A stretch of 64,000 nucleotides of DNA from Duganella phyllosphaerae (GCF_001758785.1 NZ_LROM01000081.1:1-64000), one strand, 5' to 3'; positions 36,565-47,168 are shown, counted from the first letter of the stretch. The notes: generated by a model from the sequence alone, not told the origin. Program-made: numbers and translations.

Positions 36565-39500
36565 TTAGTTGCGTAGATTCAGGCCGATCATGATGCGGCG
36601 GCCGGCGTACGCGGAGTCGAGCAGGTTCGGCGTGCCGTCGGCAAACGGCGCATAGTGTGCCTGGCTGTTCGAGGTGGACGACAGGTTCAGGTTGCGGCCT
36701 TCGGCAAAGATCTCGAGGTTCTGGTTGATGCGGTACGAGATCTTGGCGTCCACGTAGCGGGTGGCGTCCTTGAAGGTTGGCGAGCCCGGGTTGTAGGGAA
36801 TGAAGGTGGTGCGACCGCCGCCTTCGCTCGGATAGTTGTTGACCGAGTTCTGGCCGCAGGCGGCGATGCAGTTGAACTTCTGGCCCACTGCCTGCAATGC
36901 AATCCGCGCCGAGAACTTGCCGTCGTCGTACCAGAGGGCGGCGTTATAGGTGTACTTCGACTCGCCCATCGGCGGCAGTTCTTCGCCGGTCAGCAGGTCA
37001 ACCACGCGCGCCGTGGTATTGCTCGATTTCAGCTTGGTGTAGTTGAAGTCGAAACCGGTGTAGCGCAGCAGCCATGGCAGGAACGTGAAGGCCGTCTTGC
37101 CGCCCACTTCCACTCCCTTGCGGGTGATAGTCGGGCCGTTTTCGTAGGTGCGATAGTCGAAGTCGAGATTGTCGACCGGACGACCGGTTTGCGGATCGAC
37201 GATGCCGGTGCCGTCGAAGATGCGCACATCGCTGCGGCCAACCACGGTGTTACCACCTACAACGCCGACCTGGCGGAAGCCGGCGATCGACAGGTTAGTG
37301 TCATTGTTCGGATACCATTCGAGCGCCAGATTCTGGTTCTTGTTGGTTTGTGCACGCAGCGCCGGATTGCCGATGGTGCCACTGCAAGTCTGGTCCTGAG
37401 CCTCGGTACCATCGTCGGCCAGCTTACGCTGGTCGTAGGTGCATTCACCGACCGGGATCAGCGCGCCTACCGGTGGCCGTGCCACGGTCTTGGCGCGGTT
37501 GTAGCGCAGTACCACCTGGTCCGGCACCAGCCACATCGACAGGTTCAGCACCGGCAGGTAATCGGTGGTCTTGGCGTGGAACGTGGTGGGTTTGCGCGTG
37601 GTAGCCGACACTGTACCGCCCTGTTCGTTAGGCCGTTCCTTGTTGTAGACGCCAGGCACGATCAAGACCGAGGTCAGTCCCATGTTGCCGGTGGCGGTGA
37701 TCTTGGTGCGCACCATGCGGTAGCCGAAATTGCCGTCAAGCTCCATGCCAAAAGGCAGCGACCAGTTGGTGAAAGGGATTTCGCTCATGCTAAAGTCGGT
37801 CATCAGGTAGCCGGAAGTGACTTTTTCCTTGAACTTGTTGACCGGCTGCGCATAGACCTTGCCGTCGCTGGCCATGCATTCCTTGACGCAGTCGAAATTG
37901 ACATTTGGCGACCCCACCAGCTTGAACACTTTTTCCACGTCGATCTGGTTCCAGCCGTTGATAATGCCGGCAGGCCGGTCCGGCATGCCATTGAAGAACG
38001 TCGAGTTTGGCGCTTTCATCGATTGCGCGATGATGTCCTGGAACTGTTGCTGGGACATGTACGTCGTGCCGGAATTGGCCGACGCCGGGTTGGTGCTGGC
38101 CACGTAACCGGTCTGGCAAGGCCTGCCGCCCGCGCCCAGCGAGCCCGCAGTGTTGGTGCAGCCGGTGAAGAAGCTGCGCACATTGGCGCTCGGGAGTATC
38201 ACCGCTGGGACATAGCCGGCCTTGCCGAATTCGCCCACCGCACTCTGCACGGTGTTGCCGCCGCCGCCCCAGGTGCTGCCCGAGGTATTGCGCAAGTTAA
38301 AGCCTGCTTTGATGCGGTTGAAGAAAGGAATCGCCTCGCCGAGGGCGTAGCTGAAGTCTGCCTTGGCGGTTTTCTCTTCGGTTTCCGCCATCTTGGGGCT
38401 GAAAGTAATTTGCGGCGATTGGGTGACGGCCGGCAATTGCCCAGCGGTGTAGGCCGGAGTGGCCACCGGATTGTTCGGTCCGGCAGGAACTGCTGCGGTG
38501 CCATTGATGGTGGGACGTGCGACTGAGTAAATACTCGGATCTGCCTGATTGAAAGTGCTGCCCGGCGCGAATTCATAAGTCCACAAACCGTTCGGCAAGA
38601 CCTTCATGGTGGCTGGTCCGTAGTTGTAGCTCCAGTTGGTGCGCTTGTCGCCACGGCGCCAGTCCGACTTGGAGTCGCCGACGAAGAATTCGGCGGTGAA
38701 GCCACCGTTGCGGTAGGTACCGCCCGTTTGCAGGTAGCGCGTCGACGTTTCCATCGCATTGAAAATCTGGTCGGTATTGACATTGCCGTCGGTGATCGTC
38801 ATTTGCGTGACGTGGTGGTTGGCGTCCACCACCACCGAGCGAGGATCGACGTTCGCCACCGCACCCTGGTACGGATAGGCGTTGGTGACAAAGCTGGCGT
38901 TGTCGTACAGGTAGTAGCCGGAGCCGGCGACCGGGCGGCGGATGCCGTTGACGCCGGTGACCGTATCCCGGAAGGCGATATTGTTATAGGTCGGGCTGTT
39001 GGTGAGCGTCGGATTGACATTGAGTCCGCCCAGGCCGTAGGTCATGAAGGTATCGTCCACCTCGCGCTTGGAGTAGTTGACCTTGCCATATACGCTCAAC
39101 TCGTTGTTGACCTTGAAGTCGAACCGCAGGTCGATGTTCTTGCGTTCGTCTTCCTGGCGCTTTTGAATGAAACGCACCAGTGATGGCGTGTAGTCATTCC
39201 ATTGGTTCAGGCACGACAGCAGCTCGTTGCCACGATGGTTGACCGCAGCGTTAACCGAGTTGGAGACGATGGAGTTGCGCTGCGCGGTCGTCAGGTTGGG
39301 GAAGGCTGCATAGCAGTCGGCCTTGGTTTTGGCGGCCGCCGATTTGGTCAGCAGTTCCATCGGCGTCGACGCGTTGAAGAAGCCGCCGCCGTTCAGGCCC
39401 GACTGCAAGGTAGGCTGGTTGACTGACACGTCGTTGCGCGACAAGGTTCCCGGCTGGTACGTGAAGGTCTTGTTCGGCGAATTGTCGAAGTCGATCGCGC

Positions 39501-40299
39501 GCGCATAGCCGGCATTGCCGGACGTGGCGATCTGGGAAGAGTGCGACTCGTTGACCACGCGCGAGGTCGAGGCATTGACCATCACGCCCAGGCGGTTGTC
39601 CAGGAACTTTTTGGTGGCAATCAGGTTGGCGTCGGGGGTCCATTTCTCGTTGATCGAGCTTTGCGAGCCGGCCACGCGCAGCGAGACGAACGGCTCCTTG
39701 AAATCGAGGCTGGTGCGGGTCTTGATGATGATGCCGCCACCGAGCGAACCTTCGGTCATGTCGGCAGTCGAACCCTTGACCACATCGACGCTCTTGATCA
39801 GGTCGGCCGACAGCGAACGGAACTCGGTGCCACGGCCGCTGCCGCCACCGTTCATGTCGGTACCGCCTGCCGATTGCACGCCCTGGCCGTCGATCTCGAC
39901 CCGGGTCAGATCGGCCGAGTTGCCGCGAATCGCCACGCTGACGCCTTCACCGAAATCGCCGCGATCGAGCGCCACGCCGGAGATACGCGAAATCGCTTCG
40001 CCGATGTTACGGTCAGGGAAGGAACCGACGTCTTCCGCGACGATGGAATCCATTGCGGTGGCGGCGTTCTTCTTGCGTTCGATGGCGGACTGCTGCGAAG
40101 CGCGGGTGCCTTGCACCACGACTTTCTTGACTTCGCCTTCGGCGGAAGCTGGAGCTACGGCGCCCTGCGCTGGCTGGGTCGGTTGCGTCGGTTGCATATC
40201 CTGCGCAGCGGCATAACCGCTGGCAAAGAACGAAGCGAGTGCAATCGAAATGGCGTAGCTGAGCGGCTTACGGCGGGTGCCGTAATCGGTGATGATCAT
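36565..40299 (-). CDS. Large TonB-dependent receptor
   Basis: A 1244-residue outer-membrane receptor of the long Xanthomonas/Caulobacter-type class (TIGR01782-like). Signal peptide to about residue 33; a Gln/Thr/Pro linker; plug domain (about 60-190) with VVVQGTRASQQSAIERKKNA, DRNIGEAISRISGVALDRGD and GGGIIIKTRT; then a long beta-barrel ending NLLDSAYAGRRIMIGLNLRN. Members import glycans or other bulky nutrients powered by TonB. GGGAG sits 6 nt before the ATG at 40299. No transporter, enzyme or anti-sigma gene is adjacent to name the substrate. A fragment of a related receptor lies just upstream. Confidence 0.95.
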   Translation of the reverse strand: MIITDYGTRRKPLSYAISIALASFFASGYAAAQDMQPTQPTQPAQGAVAPASAEGEVKKVVVQGTRASQQSAIERKKNAATAMDSIVAEDVGSFPDRNIGEAISRISGVALDRGDFGEGVSVAIRGNSADLTRVEIDGQGVQSAGGTDMNGGGSGRGTEFRSLSADLIKSVDVVKGSTADMTEGSLGGGIIIKTRTSLDFKEPFVSLRVAGSQSSINEKWTPDANLIATKKFLDNRLGVMVNASTSRVVNESHSSQIATSGNAGYARAIDFDNSPNKTFTYQPGTLSRNDVSVNQPTLQSGLNGGGFFNASTPMELLTKSAAAKTKADCYAAFPNLTTAQRNSIVSNSVNAAVNHRGNELLSCLNQWNDYTPSLVRFIQKRQEDERKNIDLRFDFKVNNELSVYGKVNYSKREVDDTFMTYGLGGLNVNPTLTNSPTYNNIAFRDTVTGVNGIRRPVAGSGYYLYDNASFVTNAYPYQGAVANVDPRSVVVDANHHVTQMTITDGNVNTDQIFNAMETSTRYLQTGGTYRNGGFTAEFFVGDSKSDWRRGDKRTNWSYNYGPATMKVLPNGLWTYEFAPGSTFNQADPSIYSVARPTINGTAAVPAGPNNPVATPAYTAGQLPAVTQSPQITFSPKMAETEEKTAKADFSYALGEAIPFFNRIKAGFNLRNTSGSTWGGGGNTVQSAVGEFGKAGYVPAVILPSANVRSFFTGCTNTAGSLGAGGRPCQTGYVASTNPASANSGTTYMSQQQFQDIIAQSMKAPNSTFFNGMPDRPAGIINGWNQIDVEKVFKLVGSPNVNFDCVKECMASDGKVYAQPVNKFKEKVTSGYLMTDFSMSEIPFTNWSLPFGMELDGNFGYRMVRTKITATGNMGLTSVLIVPGVYNKERPNEQGGTVSATTRKPTTFHAKTTDYLPVLNLSMWLVPDQVVLRYNRAKTVARPPVGALIPVGECTYDQRKLADDGTEAQDQTCSGTIGNPALRAQTNKNQNLALEWYPNNDTNLSIAGFRQVGVVGGNTVVGRSDVRIFDGTGIVDPQTGRPVDNLDFDYRTYENGPTITRKGVEVGGKTAFTFLPWLLRYTGFDFNYTKLKSSNTTARVVDLLTGEELPPMGESKYTYNAALWYDDGKFSARIALQAVGQKFNCIAACGQNSVNNYPSEGGGRTTFIPYNPGSPTFKDATRYVDAKISYRINQNLEIFAEGRNLNLSSTSNSQAHYAPFADGTPNLLDSAYAGRRIMIGLNLRN

Positions 40300-40559
40300 G
40301 TCTGTCTCCCTGAGTGGCCATATGGCCTGTTTTGATATGCGGCTGTGATCGCCCGCTGATATTTGAGTAGTAGTCTAGTGTCGAAATTTGGGCAGTGGAT
40401 TGCAAGAAGAGAAAGAATCACCGGCGTGATCAGTACTGTCGCTTTAACGCAAATGCGCGAATTACCTGCGGCATTTTGATATCGCTCTGTATTGCGGCGC
40501 AAAAAAATCGCCCGGCGATCGCGCACTGCGTTGATTGTTTATTGACCTGGTGTGCTTAT

Positions 40560-40658
40560 TTAGTTGCGGTCGTGCCTGCCGAGCATGATGCGGCGTCCCG
40601 CATAGGCGACATCGAGCGGATTCGGCATGCCGCCGTCAGTGCCGGAGTAGGGGTCCTG
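40560..40658 (-). pseudogene. 3' remnant of a second TonB-dependent receptor
   Basis: Reading the minus strand, 32 residues and a stop codon are preserved, including GGMPNPLDVAYAGRRIMLGR and a final DRN. They align without gaps to the last 32 residues of the intact receptor (18 of 32 identical by eye; ADGTPNLLDSAYAGRRIMIG there). The nucleotide match is also clear against 36565-36663. Immediately upstream the frame hits a stop and homology ends. This is the tail of a tandem paralogue whose body has been deleted. It has no start and is surely not functional. Confidence 0.88.
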
Positions 40659-40690
40659 GAATTATCTTAATGATATTCTTTTGTTGACTG

Positions 40691-40706
40691 TGGCAGCGTG
40701 ATCGCC
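40691..40706 (+). promoter_or_regulatory. Candidate sigma-54 promoter of the PEP-CTERM gene
   Basis: TGGCAGCGTGATCGCC has the GG-N10-GC spacing of a -24/-12 element and matches TGGCA exactly at -24. The predicted start is near 40717, about 40 nt before the ATG. PEP-CTERM genes in other bacteria are known to depend on RpoN with PrsK/PrsR. The -12 half is imperfect (CGC rather than TTGC). Confidence 0.4.
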
Positions 40707-40758
40707 GCAGCTGATTCGGCGTGATTCCAAGCTCAACTTCCACACAGAGGGATACATC

Positions 40759-41301
40759 ATGAACATGCTCCGCGTTGCAAGGAACCTGATGATTGTTTTT
40801 GTATTGGCGCTAGCCGCCATCAATCCGGCCCGCGCCGGTTTGGCTGGCGATGCGGTCAGGATTACGTATTTCTATCCCGACCTGGATACGCCCGCTACCG
40901 ATTTCGGCACATCGGTCATTTCCGGCGCCGGCACCGACTTCGTCGACCCGCGCGGTGTGTTCACCCTGCGCGTGACCGATACGCAGATAATCGCCACCGA
41001 CTTCAATTTTTCCGCATTCTGGTTGCCTGCCGCATTCAATGGACTGGTCGTCGCCAACCTGAGCGACAGTTTTACGCCCGTGTTTTCGGTCGCTCCAGCA
41101 ACCAATATGGCGGGCTTCGGCGCTGACAACGTCGTCATCTCGGGCAATACACTGCGCATCAACTGGCAGGGATTGAGCTTCGATCAGGGTACGCGCGTGG
41201 TGGTAAATCTTGGCGTGGTCCCCGAGCCGCATGCGTGGGCCATGATGGTGGGCGGCCTCGCACTGTTGGGCTTGGCAGCACGTCGGCGCCGACCGGGCTG
41301 A
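40759..41301 (+). CDS. PEP-CTERM sorting-domain protein
   Basis: A 180-residue exported protein: signal peptide (cut near ARAGLA), a beta-rich mature part, and a C-terminal PEP-CTERM signal. The signal reads VPEPHAWAMMVGGLALLGLA followed by basic residues (ARRRRPG). This signal is recognised by exosortase (XrtA), which processes the protein during export to the surface. No exosortase lies in this window, so it must be elsewhere. AGAGG sits 8 nt before the ATG. The mature domain is not one I can name. Confidence 0.9.
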   Translation: MNMLRVARNLMIVFVLALAAINPARAGLAGDAVRITYFYPDLDTPATDFGTSVISGAGTDFVDPRGVFTLRVTDTQIIATDFNFSAFWLPAAFNGLVVANLSDSFTPVFSVAPATNMAGFGADNVVISGNTLRINWQGLSFDQGTRVVVNLGVVPEPHAWAMMVGGLALLGLAARRRRPG

Positions 41302-41395
41302 GGCCGGGGCTGCGGACATAGCGCAGGGGGCGGGTGCTGTATAATCATGGCATTCCGCCTAACGGCATGATTTCAATAGAAAAACCTCATTACAG

Positions 41396-42997
41396 ATGCT
41401 CTCTACAGCCAATATCACGATGCAGTTCGGCGCCAAGCCGTTGTTTGAAAACATCTCCGTCAAGTTCGGCGATGGCAACCGTTATGGCCTGATCGGCGCC
41501 AACGGCTGCGGCAAATCGACGTTCATGAAAATCCTCGGCGGCGATCTCGACCCGTCCGGCGGCAACGTCATGCTCGACACCAACGAACGCCTGGGCAAGC
41601 TGCGCCAGGACCAGTTTGCCTTTGAAGACATGCGCGTGCTCGACGTAGTGATGATGGGCCACACCGAGATGTGGGCGGCAATGCAGGAGCGCGACGCCAT
41701 CTACGCCAACCTGGAAGCGACCGACGACGACTACATGAAGGCCGCCGAACTGGAAGGCAAAGTGTCCGAGTACGACGGCTACACGGCCGAGTCGCGTGCC
41801 GGCGAACTGCTGCTGGGCGCCGGCGTGGCGATCGAGCTGCACCAGGGACCGATGAGCAATGTATCGCCAGGCTGGAAGCTGCGCGTGCTGCTGGCGCAGG
41901 CGCTGTTCTCGAACCCGGACATTTTGCTGCTCGACGAACCGACCAACAACCTGGACATCAACACGATTCGCTGGCTGGAAGACGTGCTCAACGAGCGCAA
42001 CTCCACCATGATCATCATTTCCCACGATCGCCACTTCCTCAACCAGGTGTGCACCCACGTGGCCGACATGGATTACGGCACGCTGAAAATCTACCCGGGC
42101 AACTACGACGAGTACATGTTCGCCTCCACCCAGGCGCGCAACCAGCAACTGGCCAACAATGCCAAGGCCAAGGAAAAGGTCGCCGAGCTGCAAGACTTCG
42201 TGCGCCGCTTCGCTGCCAACAAGTCCAAGGCCCGCCAGGCCACGTCGCGCGCCAAGCAGATCGACAAGATCAAGGTCGACGACATCAAGCCATCGTCGCG
42301 CGCCTATCCGTTCGTGCGCTTCGACGGCGAGAAAAAGCTGCACCGCCTGGCAGTCGAGGTGGACAGCATCTCCAAGACCTACGACCGCACGCTGTTCAAC
42401 AACTTCAGCATCATGGTCGAAGCAGGCGAACGCATCGCCATCATCGGCGCCAACGGCGCCGGTAAAACCACCATGCTGCGCTGCATTGGCGGCGACGACA
42501 TCGCCCACCTGCACGCGGACCACGGCATGGTCAAGTGGGCGGAAAACGCCAACGTCGGCTACATGCCGCAAGACCCGACCGAAGAATTTGCCAAAGACAT
42601 TACGCTGACCGACTGGATGGGCAACTGGACCCAAGAGGGCGACGACGACCAGGCCGTGCGCTCGATCCTGGGTCGCCTGCTGTTCGGCGGCGACGAGGTG
42701 AAAAAATCGGTAAAGGTGCTGTCCGGTGGCGAGAAGGGCCGCATGATGTACGGCAAGCTGATGCTGGGCCGCCACAACGTGCTGCTGCTCGATGAACCGA
42801 CCAATCACATGGACATGGAATCGATCGAGTCGCTCAACATCGCGCTGGAAAAATATGCGGGCACGCTGATCTTCGTTTCGCACGACCGCGAATTCGTGTC
42901 GTCGCTGGCCAACCGCATCATCGAAATCAAGGAAAACGAAGTTGTCGACTTCCGTGGCAACTACGAGGAGTACCTGACCAGCCAGGGCATCGACTGA
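41396..42997 (+). CDS. ybiT: ABC-F family ATPase YbiT
   Basis: A 533-residue ribosome-associated ABC-F protein, close in length to E. coli YbiT (530). Two ABC cassettes: Walker [10 protein letters not shown] and GANGAGKTT; Walker [16 protein letters not shown] and [15 protein letters not shown]. The linker (about 240-300) holds [20 protein letters not shown]. The first signature is [15 protein letters not shown], a YbiT trait. ABC-F proteins act on stalled ribosomes at the E site. A TATAAT at 41340-41345 is a plausible -10 element. nadA starts 2 nt after the stop. Confidence 0.94.
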   Translation: MLSTANITMQFGAKPLFENISVKFGDGNRYGLIGANGCGKSTFMKILGGDLDPSGGNVMLDTNERLGKLRQDQFAFEDMRVLDVVMMGHTEMWAAMQERDAIYANLEATDDDYMKAAELEGKVSEYDGYTAESRAGELLLGAGVAIELHQGPMSNVSPGWKLRVLLAQALFSNPDILLLDEPTNNLDINTIRWLEDVLNERNSTMIIISHDRHFLNQVCTHVADMDYGTLKIYPGNYDEYMFASTQARNQQLANNAKAKEKVAELQDFVRRFAANKSKARQATSRAKQIDKIKVDDIKPSSRAYPFVRFDGEKKLHRLAVEVDSISKTYDRTLFNNFSIMVEAGERIAIIGANGAGKTTMLRCIGGDDIAHLHADHGMVKWAENANVGYMPQDPTEEFAKDITLTDWMGNWTQEGDDDQAVRSILGRLLFGGDEVKKSVKVLSGGEKGRMMYGKLMLGRHNVLLLDEPTNHMDMESIESLNIALEKYAGTLIFVSHDREFVSSLANRIIEIKENEVVDFRGNYEEYLTSQGID

Positions 42998-42999
42998 TC

Positions 43000-44145
43000 A
43001 TGCAAACCCTGGAAATCAAACCGGTCGAGTACGAGCATCCGCAAGACGGCGCCAGCTGCGTGGCCCATGCCTGGGCCCGTACGCCAGCCACTCCCACGGC
43101 CGACCAGCGCACCGCGCTCAAGGCCCGCATCAAGCAGCTGCTGGTCGAGCGCGAAGCGGTGCTGGTCGCGCATTACTATGTCGATGCCGACCTGCAGGAC
43201 CTGGCCGAGGAAACCGGCGGCTGCGTGTCCGATTCGCTGGAGATGGCGCGCTTCGGCCGTGATCATGCCGCCAGGACGCTGATCGTGGCCGGCGTGCGCT
43301 TCATGGGCGAAACCGCCAAGATCCTCAGCCCTGAAAAACGCATCCTGATGCCGGACCTCGACGCCACCTGTTCGCTCGACCTGGGCTGCCCGGTGGACGA
43401 GTTCACGGCGTTCTGCGACCAGCACCCGGACCGCACGGTGGTGGTGTACGCCAACACCAGTGCGGCCGTCAAGGCGCGCGCCGACTGGATGGTGACGTCA
43501 TCGATCGGCCTCGATATCGTCAAGCACCTGCATGCGCAGGGCAAGAAAATCCTGTGGGCGCCAGACAAACACCTGGGCGGCTACATTCAGAAAGAAACCG
43601 GCGCCGACATGCTGCTGTGGCAGGGCTCCTGCCTGGTGCACGATGAGTTCAAGGGCGTGGAACTGGACCTGCTCAAGGAGCAGTACCCGGACGCGAAAGT
43701 GCTGGTGCACCCGGAGTCGCCGGCCAACGTGGTAGCGCTGGCCGACGTGGTCGGTTCCACCACGCAGATCATCAACGCTGCCGTGGAGATGGACGCCGAC
43801 ACCTTCATCGTCGCCACCGACAACGGCATCCTGCACAAGATGCAGGCCGCCGCGCCAGGTAAAAAATTCATCGTCGCGCCCACGGCCGGCAATAGCGCCA
43901 CGTGCAAGAGCTGCGCACATTGTCCGTGGATGGCGATGAACGGTCTGCAAAATCTGGCCGACCTGCTGGAGAACATGGACACCGTGACCTCGAACGAAAT
44001 CTTCGTTGACGCTGAAATCGGCCAGCAGGCCGTGGTGGCGATCAACCGCATGCTGGACTTTGCGGCAGCCAAAAAAGCCAAGGTGCAGCCGGGCCCGGAC
44101 CTGGGCCAGGAAGCGCAACTGTTTTCGGGAATTGGACCGGCATGA
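43000..44145 (+). CDS. nadA: Quinolinate synthase A
   Basis: A 381-residue 4Fe-4S enzyme condensing iminoaspartate (from NadB) with dihydroxyacetone phosphate to quinolinate. The three cluster cysteines are recognisable in [28 protein letters not shown] and [28 protein letters not shown] is the conserved N-terminal substrate region. Its ATG is 2 nt past ybiT, and it overlaps nadC by 4 nt. Confidence 0.97.
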   Translation: MQTLEIKPVEYEHPQDGASCVAHAWARTPATPTADQRTALKARIKQLLVEREAVLVAHYYVDADLQDLAEETGGCVSDSLEMARFGRDHAARTLIVAGVRFMGETAKILSPEKRILMPDLDATCSLDLGCPVDEFTAFCDQHPDRTVVVYANTSAAVKARADWMVTSSIGLDIVKHLHAQGKKILWAPDKHLGGYIQKETGADMLLWQGSCLVHDEFKGVELDLLKEQYPDAKVLVHPESPANVVALADVVGSTTQIINAAVEMDADTFIVATDNGILHKMQAAAPGKKFIVAPTAGNSATCKSCAHCPWMAMNGLQNLADLLENMDTVTSNEIFVDAEIGQQAVVAINRMLDFAAAKKAKVQPGPDLGQEAQLFSGIGPA

Positions 44146-45011
44146 TGAGCACCCTCAAGAATACCTTTGCGCCGTTCGACGACGCCCTGCGCACCGCTTT
44201 CGAGGCCAACCTGCTGGCAGCTTTGCTGGAAGACGTGGGCACCGGCGATCTGACCGGCCTGCTGGTGCCGGACGGCGGGAGCGTGACGGCCCGCGTGATC
44301 GTGCGCGAAGACGCCGTGCTGTGCGGCGCCCCGTGGTTCGAGGGCGTGATGAACTGCCTGCAGGCCGGCATCGAGATCGACTGGCAGTACGCCGAAGGCG
44401 ACCTGATGACGGCCGACAGCGTGGTCTGCACCCTGACCGGGCCTGCGCGCGCGCTGCTCACGGCCGAACGTTCTGCGCTGAACTTCCTGCAACTGCTCTC
44501 AAGCGTGGCCACTGCCACCCGCAAATACGTGGACGTGATTGCCGGCACCCGCGCCGCCATCCTCGACACCCGCAAAACCTTGCCCGGCCTGCGGCTGGCG
44601 CAAAAGTACGCGGTGCGTGTGGGCGGGGGCCAGAACCAGCGCCTGGCGCTGTACGACGGCATCCTGATCAAGGAAAACCATATCGCAGCAGCCGGCGGCG
44701 TCACCAACGCGGTGCTGGCAGCCAAACGCCTCGACGCGGGCGTGACGATCCAGGTGGAAGTTGAAAATCTGGCCGAGCTGAAAGAGGCGCTGGACGCCGG
44801 CGCGGTCTCGGTCCTGCTCGACAACTTCAGCACCGACTTGATGCGCGAAGCGGTGGCGATGAATGCGGGCAGGGCGCTGCTGGAAGCGTCTGGCGGCATC
44901 AACTTCGATACCGTGCGGGCGATTGCGGAAACCGGCGTTGACCGCATCTCTATCGGCAGCCTGACCAAGGATATTCGGGCGACCGATTTCTCGTTGCGGA
45001 TAATTGGTTAA
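44142..45011 (+). CDS. nadC: Nicotinate-nucleotide pyrophosphorylase (carboxylating)
   Basis: A 289-residue quinolinate phosphoribosyltransferase, third enzyme of de novo NAD synthesis: quinolinate plus PRPP gives nicotinate mononucleotide, CO2 and PPi. [33 protein letters not shown] and [20 protein letters not shown] carry the PRPP/quinolinate-binding Arg and Lys residues. Tandem ATGs at 44142 and 44145; the first overlaps the nadA stop. The 3' end overlaps the converging GNAT gene by 4 nt. Confidence 0.97.
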   Translation: MMSTLKNTFAPFDDALRTAFEANLLAALLEDVGTGDLTGLLVPDGGSVTARVIVREDAVLCGAPWFEGVMNCLQAGIEIDWQYAEGDLMTADSVVCTLTGPARALLTAERSALNFLQLLSSVATATRKYVDVIAGTRAAILDTRKTLPGLRLAQKYAVRVGGGQNQRLALYDGILIKENHIAAAGGVTNAVLAAKRLDAGVTIQVEVENLAELKEALDAGAVSVLLDNFSTDLMREAVAMNAGRALLEASGGINFDTVRAIAETGVDRISIGSLTKDIRATDFSLRIIG

Positions 45012-45550
45012 ATCGTTTTGCGCATCCGTACCAGCGGCACCTGCAATGGCCGGTTCGCCGGTCCGGGCAGCGTGATGTCGATATTCTCCACCTTCTCGAA
45101 GCCGCACGCAGCATAGAGCGGCACCCCTGGCAGTGTGGCTGCCAGTTCCAGCGTGGTAAAGCCGCCAGCGGCGGCAGCCTCGGTGCACCAGGTCAGCAGC
45201 AGCCTGCCGTAACCGCGCCGCGCTGCCCACGGCTCGACAAAGAAGGCGCGGATGCGCGCCGGTTCGATTGCCGGGTCGAGCAGGGGATCGGCCTGCTGCT
45301 TGATGCGGTCGGCGCCAAACAGCGTGGCGCGGCGGCTCCAACCCCCGCACGCCACCATCTTTCCTGCTTCTTCCACGATAAAGTACGTCCGGTCCGTGAC
45401 CAGCTGGGTATCGACGCCGAATACGTGGTCGGTGATCGCGCGCGCCTGTTCGGGCGTGTAAAAACCTGCGCTCAGGTCGATGCCCGAGCGGCAAATCAGC
45501 GCTTCCATCGCAGCGATGTCGTCGTGAACGGCGGCGCGGACGGTTGGCAT
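45008..45550 (-). CDS. GNAT family N-acetyltransferase
   Basis: A 180-residue acetyltransferase. The acetyl-CoA loop is VEPWAARRGYGRLLLTWCTE, an R/Q-x-x-G-x-G/A variant, followed by LELAATLPGVPLYAACGF. It starts at MPTVRAAVHDDIAAM (45550). The substrate is unknown. It sits between converging nadC and the nadB stop (4 nt away), so it is cotranscribed downstream of nadB on the minus strand, but need not act in NAD synthesis. Confidence 0.9.
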   Translation of the reverse strand: MPTVRAAVHDDIAAMEALICRSGIDLSAGFYTPEQARAITDHVFGVDTQLVTDRTYFIVEEAGKMVACGGWSRRATLFGADRIKQQADPLLDPAIEPARIRAFFVEPWAARRGYGRLLLTWCTEAAAAGGFTTLELAATLPGVPLYAACGFEKVENIDITLPGPANRPLQVPLVRMRKTI

Positions 45551-45554
45551 GGCC

Positions 45555-47168
45555 TTACTTGCGGTGCGGCGGCGTGAGGATGCTTGGCAGCGCCTTGGGC
45601 AAGGTCTCGGGATAGTCGCGGCTGAAGTGCAGGCCACGGCTCTCGCGCCGCTGCAGCGCGCTGTTGACGATCAGGCTCGCCACGTCCACCAGGTTGCGCA
45701 GCTCCAGCAGGTCGTGGGTGATACGGAAGTTGCGGTAGTACTCGTCGATTTCTTCCTTGAGGAGCGCAATGCGGTGCTGGGCGCGTTCGAGGCGCTTGGT
45801 GGTGCGCACGATGCCCACGTAGTTCCACATGAAGCGGCGCAGTTCGTCCCAGTTGTGGGCGATCACCACTTCCTCGTCGGCGTCGGTCACGCGGCTTTCG
45901 TCCCAGTCGGGCAGGTACGGGATCTCGCCCTTTTCCTTGGCGGCGATGTCGCGTGCGCAGGCGCTGCCCACCACCACGCATTCGAGCAGCGAATTGCTGG
46001 CCAGGCGGTTGGCGCCGTGCAGGCCGGTGCAGGCGGTTTCGCCCACTGCGTAAAGGCCCGGCAGGTCGGTGCGGCCTTGCAGGTCGGTGACCACGCCGCC
46101 GCAGGTGTAGTGCGCGGCCGGCACGATCGGGATCGGCTCCCGGGTGATGTCGATGCCCAGCTCCAGGCAGCGCGCGTAAATGGTGGGGAAATGCTCGATC
46201 AGCCAGTCGGCCGGCTTGTGGCTGATGTCGAGGTGAACGTAATCGAGGCCGCGCTTCTTGATCTCGAAGTCGATCGCGCGGGCCACCACGTCGCGTGGCG
46301 CCAGTTCGGCGCGGTCGTCGTGCGCCAGCATGAAGCGGGTGCCGGCGGCGGCGCCGGCCTCGGGCGGCAGCTTGAGCAAACCGCCTTCGCCGCGAATCGC
46401 TTCGGTGATCAGGAACGATTTCGCGTACGGGTGGTACAGGCAGGTCGGATGGAACTGGATGAACTCCATGTTGGAGATACGGCAGCCGGCGCGCCAGGCC
46501 ATGGCGATGCCGTCGCCACTGGCGGTGTCCGGGTTGGTGGTGTACAGGTACACCTTGCCGGCGCCGCCGGTGGCCAGCACCGTGTGCTCGGCCGCAAACG
46601 TATGTACCTGGCCGCTGCGTTCGTCCTGCACGTACAGGCCGTGGCATTTCGGTTGCGAGTGGCCTTTTGCATCCGGGTTGACCTTGTCGGAGGTGATCAG
46701 GTCGATCGCGCAGTGGTGTTCGAACAGCGAAATGTTCGGATGCGCGCGCACCTTCTCTTCCAGCGTGACCTGCACCGCGTGGCCGGTGGCGTCGGCCGCG
46801 TGGATGATGCGGCGCTGGCTGTGGCCACCCTCGCGAGTGAGATGGAAGCCCATTTCGGCGGTGGCGTCGCGGGTAAAGGGCACGCCTTGCGCGATCAGCC
46901 ATTCGATCGCTTCGCGGCCGTGTTCGACGATGAAGCGCGTGGCGCTTTCGTCGCACAGGCCGCCGCCGGCGACCAGGGTGTCGTCGATGTGCTGGTGGTG
47001 GCTGTCGCCGGAATCGAGCACTGCGGCGATGCCGCCCTGGGCCCAGTTGCTGGCGCCATCTCTCAAGGCACGTTTGGAAATAATGGCGACAGTACGGGTT
47101 TCGGCGAGGTGCAGCGCGACCGAGAGGCCGGCCAGTCCGCTGCCGACGATGGCAACATCAAATTTCAT
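45555..47168 (-). CDS. nadB: L-aspartate oxidase
   Basis: A 537-residue FAD enzyme oxidising L-aspartate to iminoaspartate, the first step of de novo NAD synthesis. FAD motif DVAIVGSGLAGLSVALHLAE, then SNWAQGGIAAVLDSGDSHHQ, the substrate loop HLTREGGHSQRRIIHAAD and C-terminal GLYAVGETACTGLHGANRLA, all as in NadB/succinate-dehydrogenase flavoproteins. It lies on the strand opposite nadA-nadC, with the GNAT gene between; together they supply quinolinate and nicotinate mononucleotide. Confidence 0.97.
   Translation of the reverse strand: MKFDVAIVGSGLAGLSVALHLAETRTVAIISKRALRDGASNWAQGGIAAVLDSGDSHHQHIDDTLVAGGGLCDESATRFIVEHGREAIEWLIAQGVPFTRDATAEMGFHLTREGGHSQRRIIHAADATGHAVQVTLEEKVRAHPNISLFEHHCAIDLITSDKVNPDAKGHSQPKCHGLYVQDERSGQVHTFAAEHTVLATGGAGKVYLYTTNPDTASGDGIAMAWRAGCRISNMEFIQFHPTCLYHPYAKSFLITEAIRGEGGLLKLPPEAGAAAGTRFMLAHDDRAELAPRDVVARAIDFEIKKRGLDYVHLDISHKPADWLIEHFPTIYARCLELGIDITREPIPIVPAAHYTCGGVVTDLQGRTDLPGLYAVGETACTGLHGANRLASNSLLECVVVGSACARDIAAKEKGEIPYLPDWDESRVTDADEEVVIAHNWDELRRFMWNYVGIVRTTKRLERAQHRIALLKEEIDEYYRNFRITHDLLELRNLVDVASLIVNSALQRRESRGLHFSRDYPETLPKALPSILTPPHRK

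Larger units (their letters stand above)
40300..40758. other. 459-bp intergenic region between TonB receptor and PEP-CTERM gene
   Basis: This gap holds the receptor's upstream region (40300-40559, AT-richer than its surroundings), the 99-bp remnant of a second receptor (40560-40658), an AT-rich break (40659-40690) and a candidate sigma-54 promoter (40691-40706) for the PEP-CTERM gene. I see no other gene in it. Confidence 0.7.

Noticed and set aside
40659..40680. Fur-box-like AT-rich sequence between TonB-receptor remnant and PEP-CTERM gene
   Set aside because: The half-sites match the 19-bp Fur palindrome too poorly, and the position does not fit either gene's promoter.
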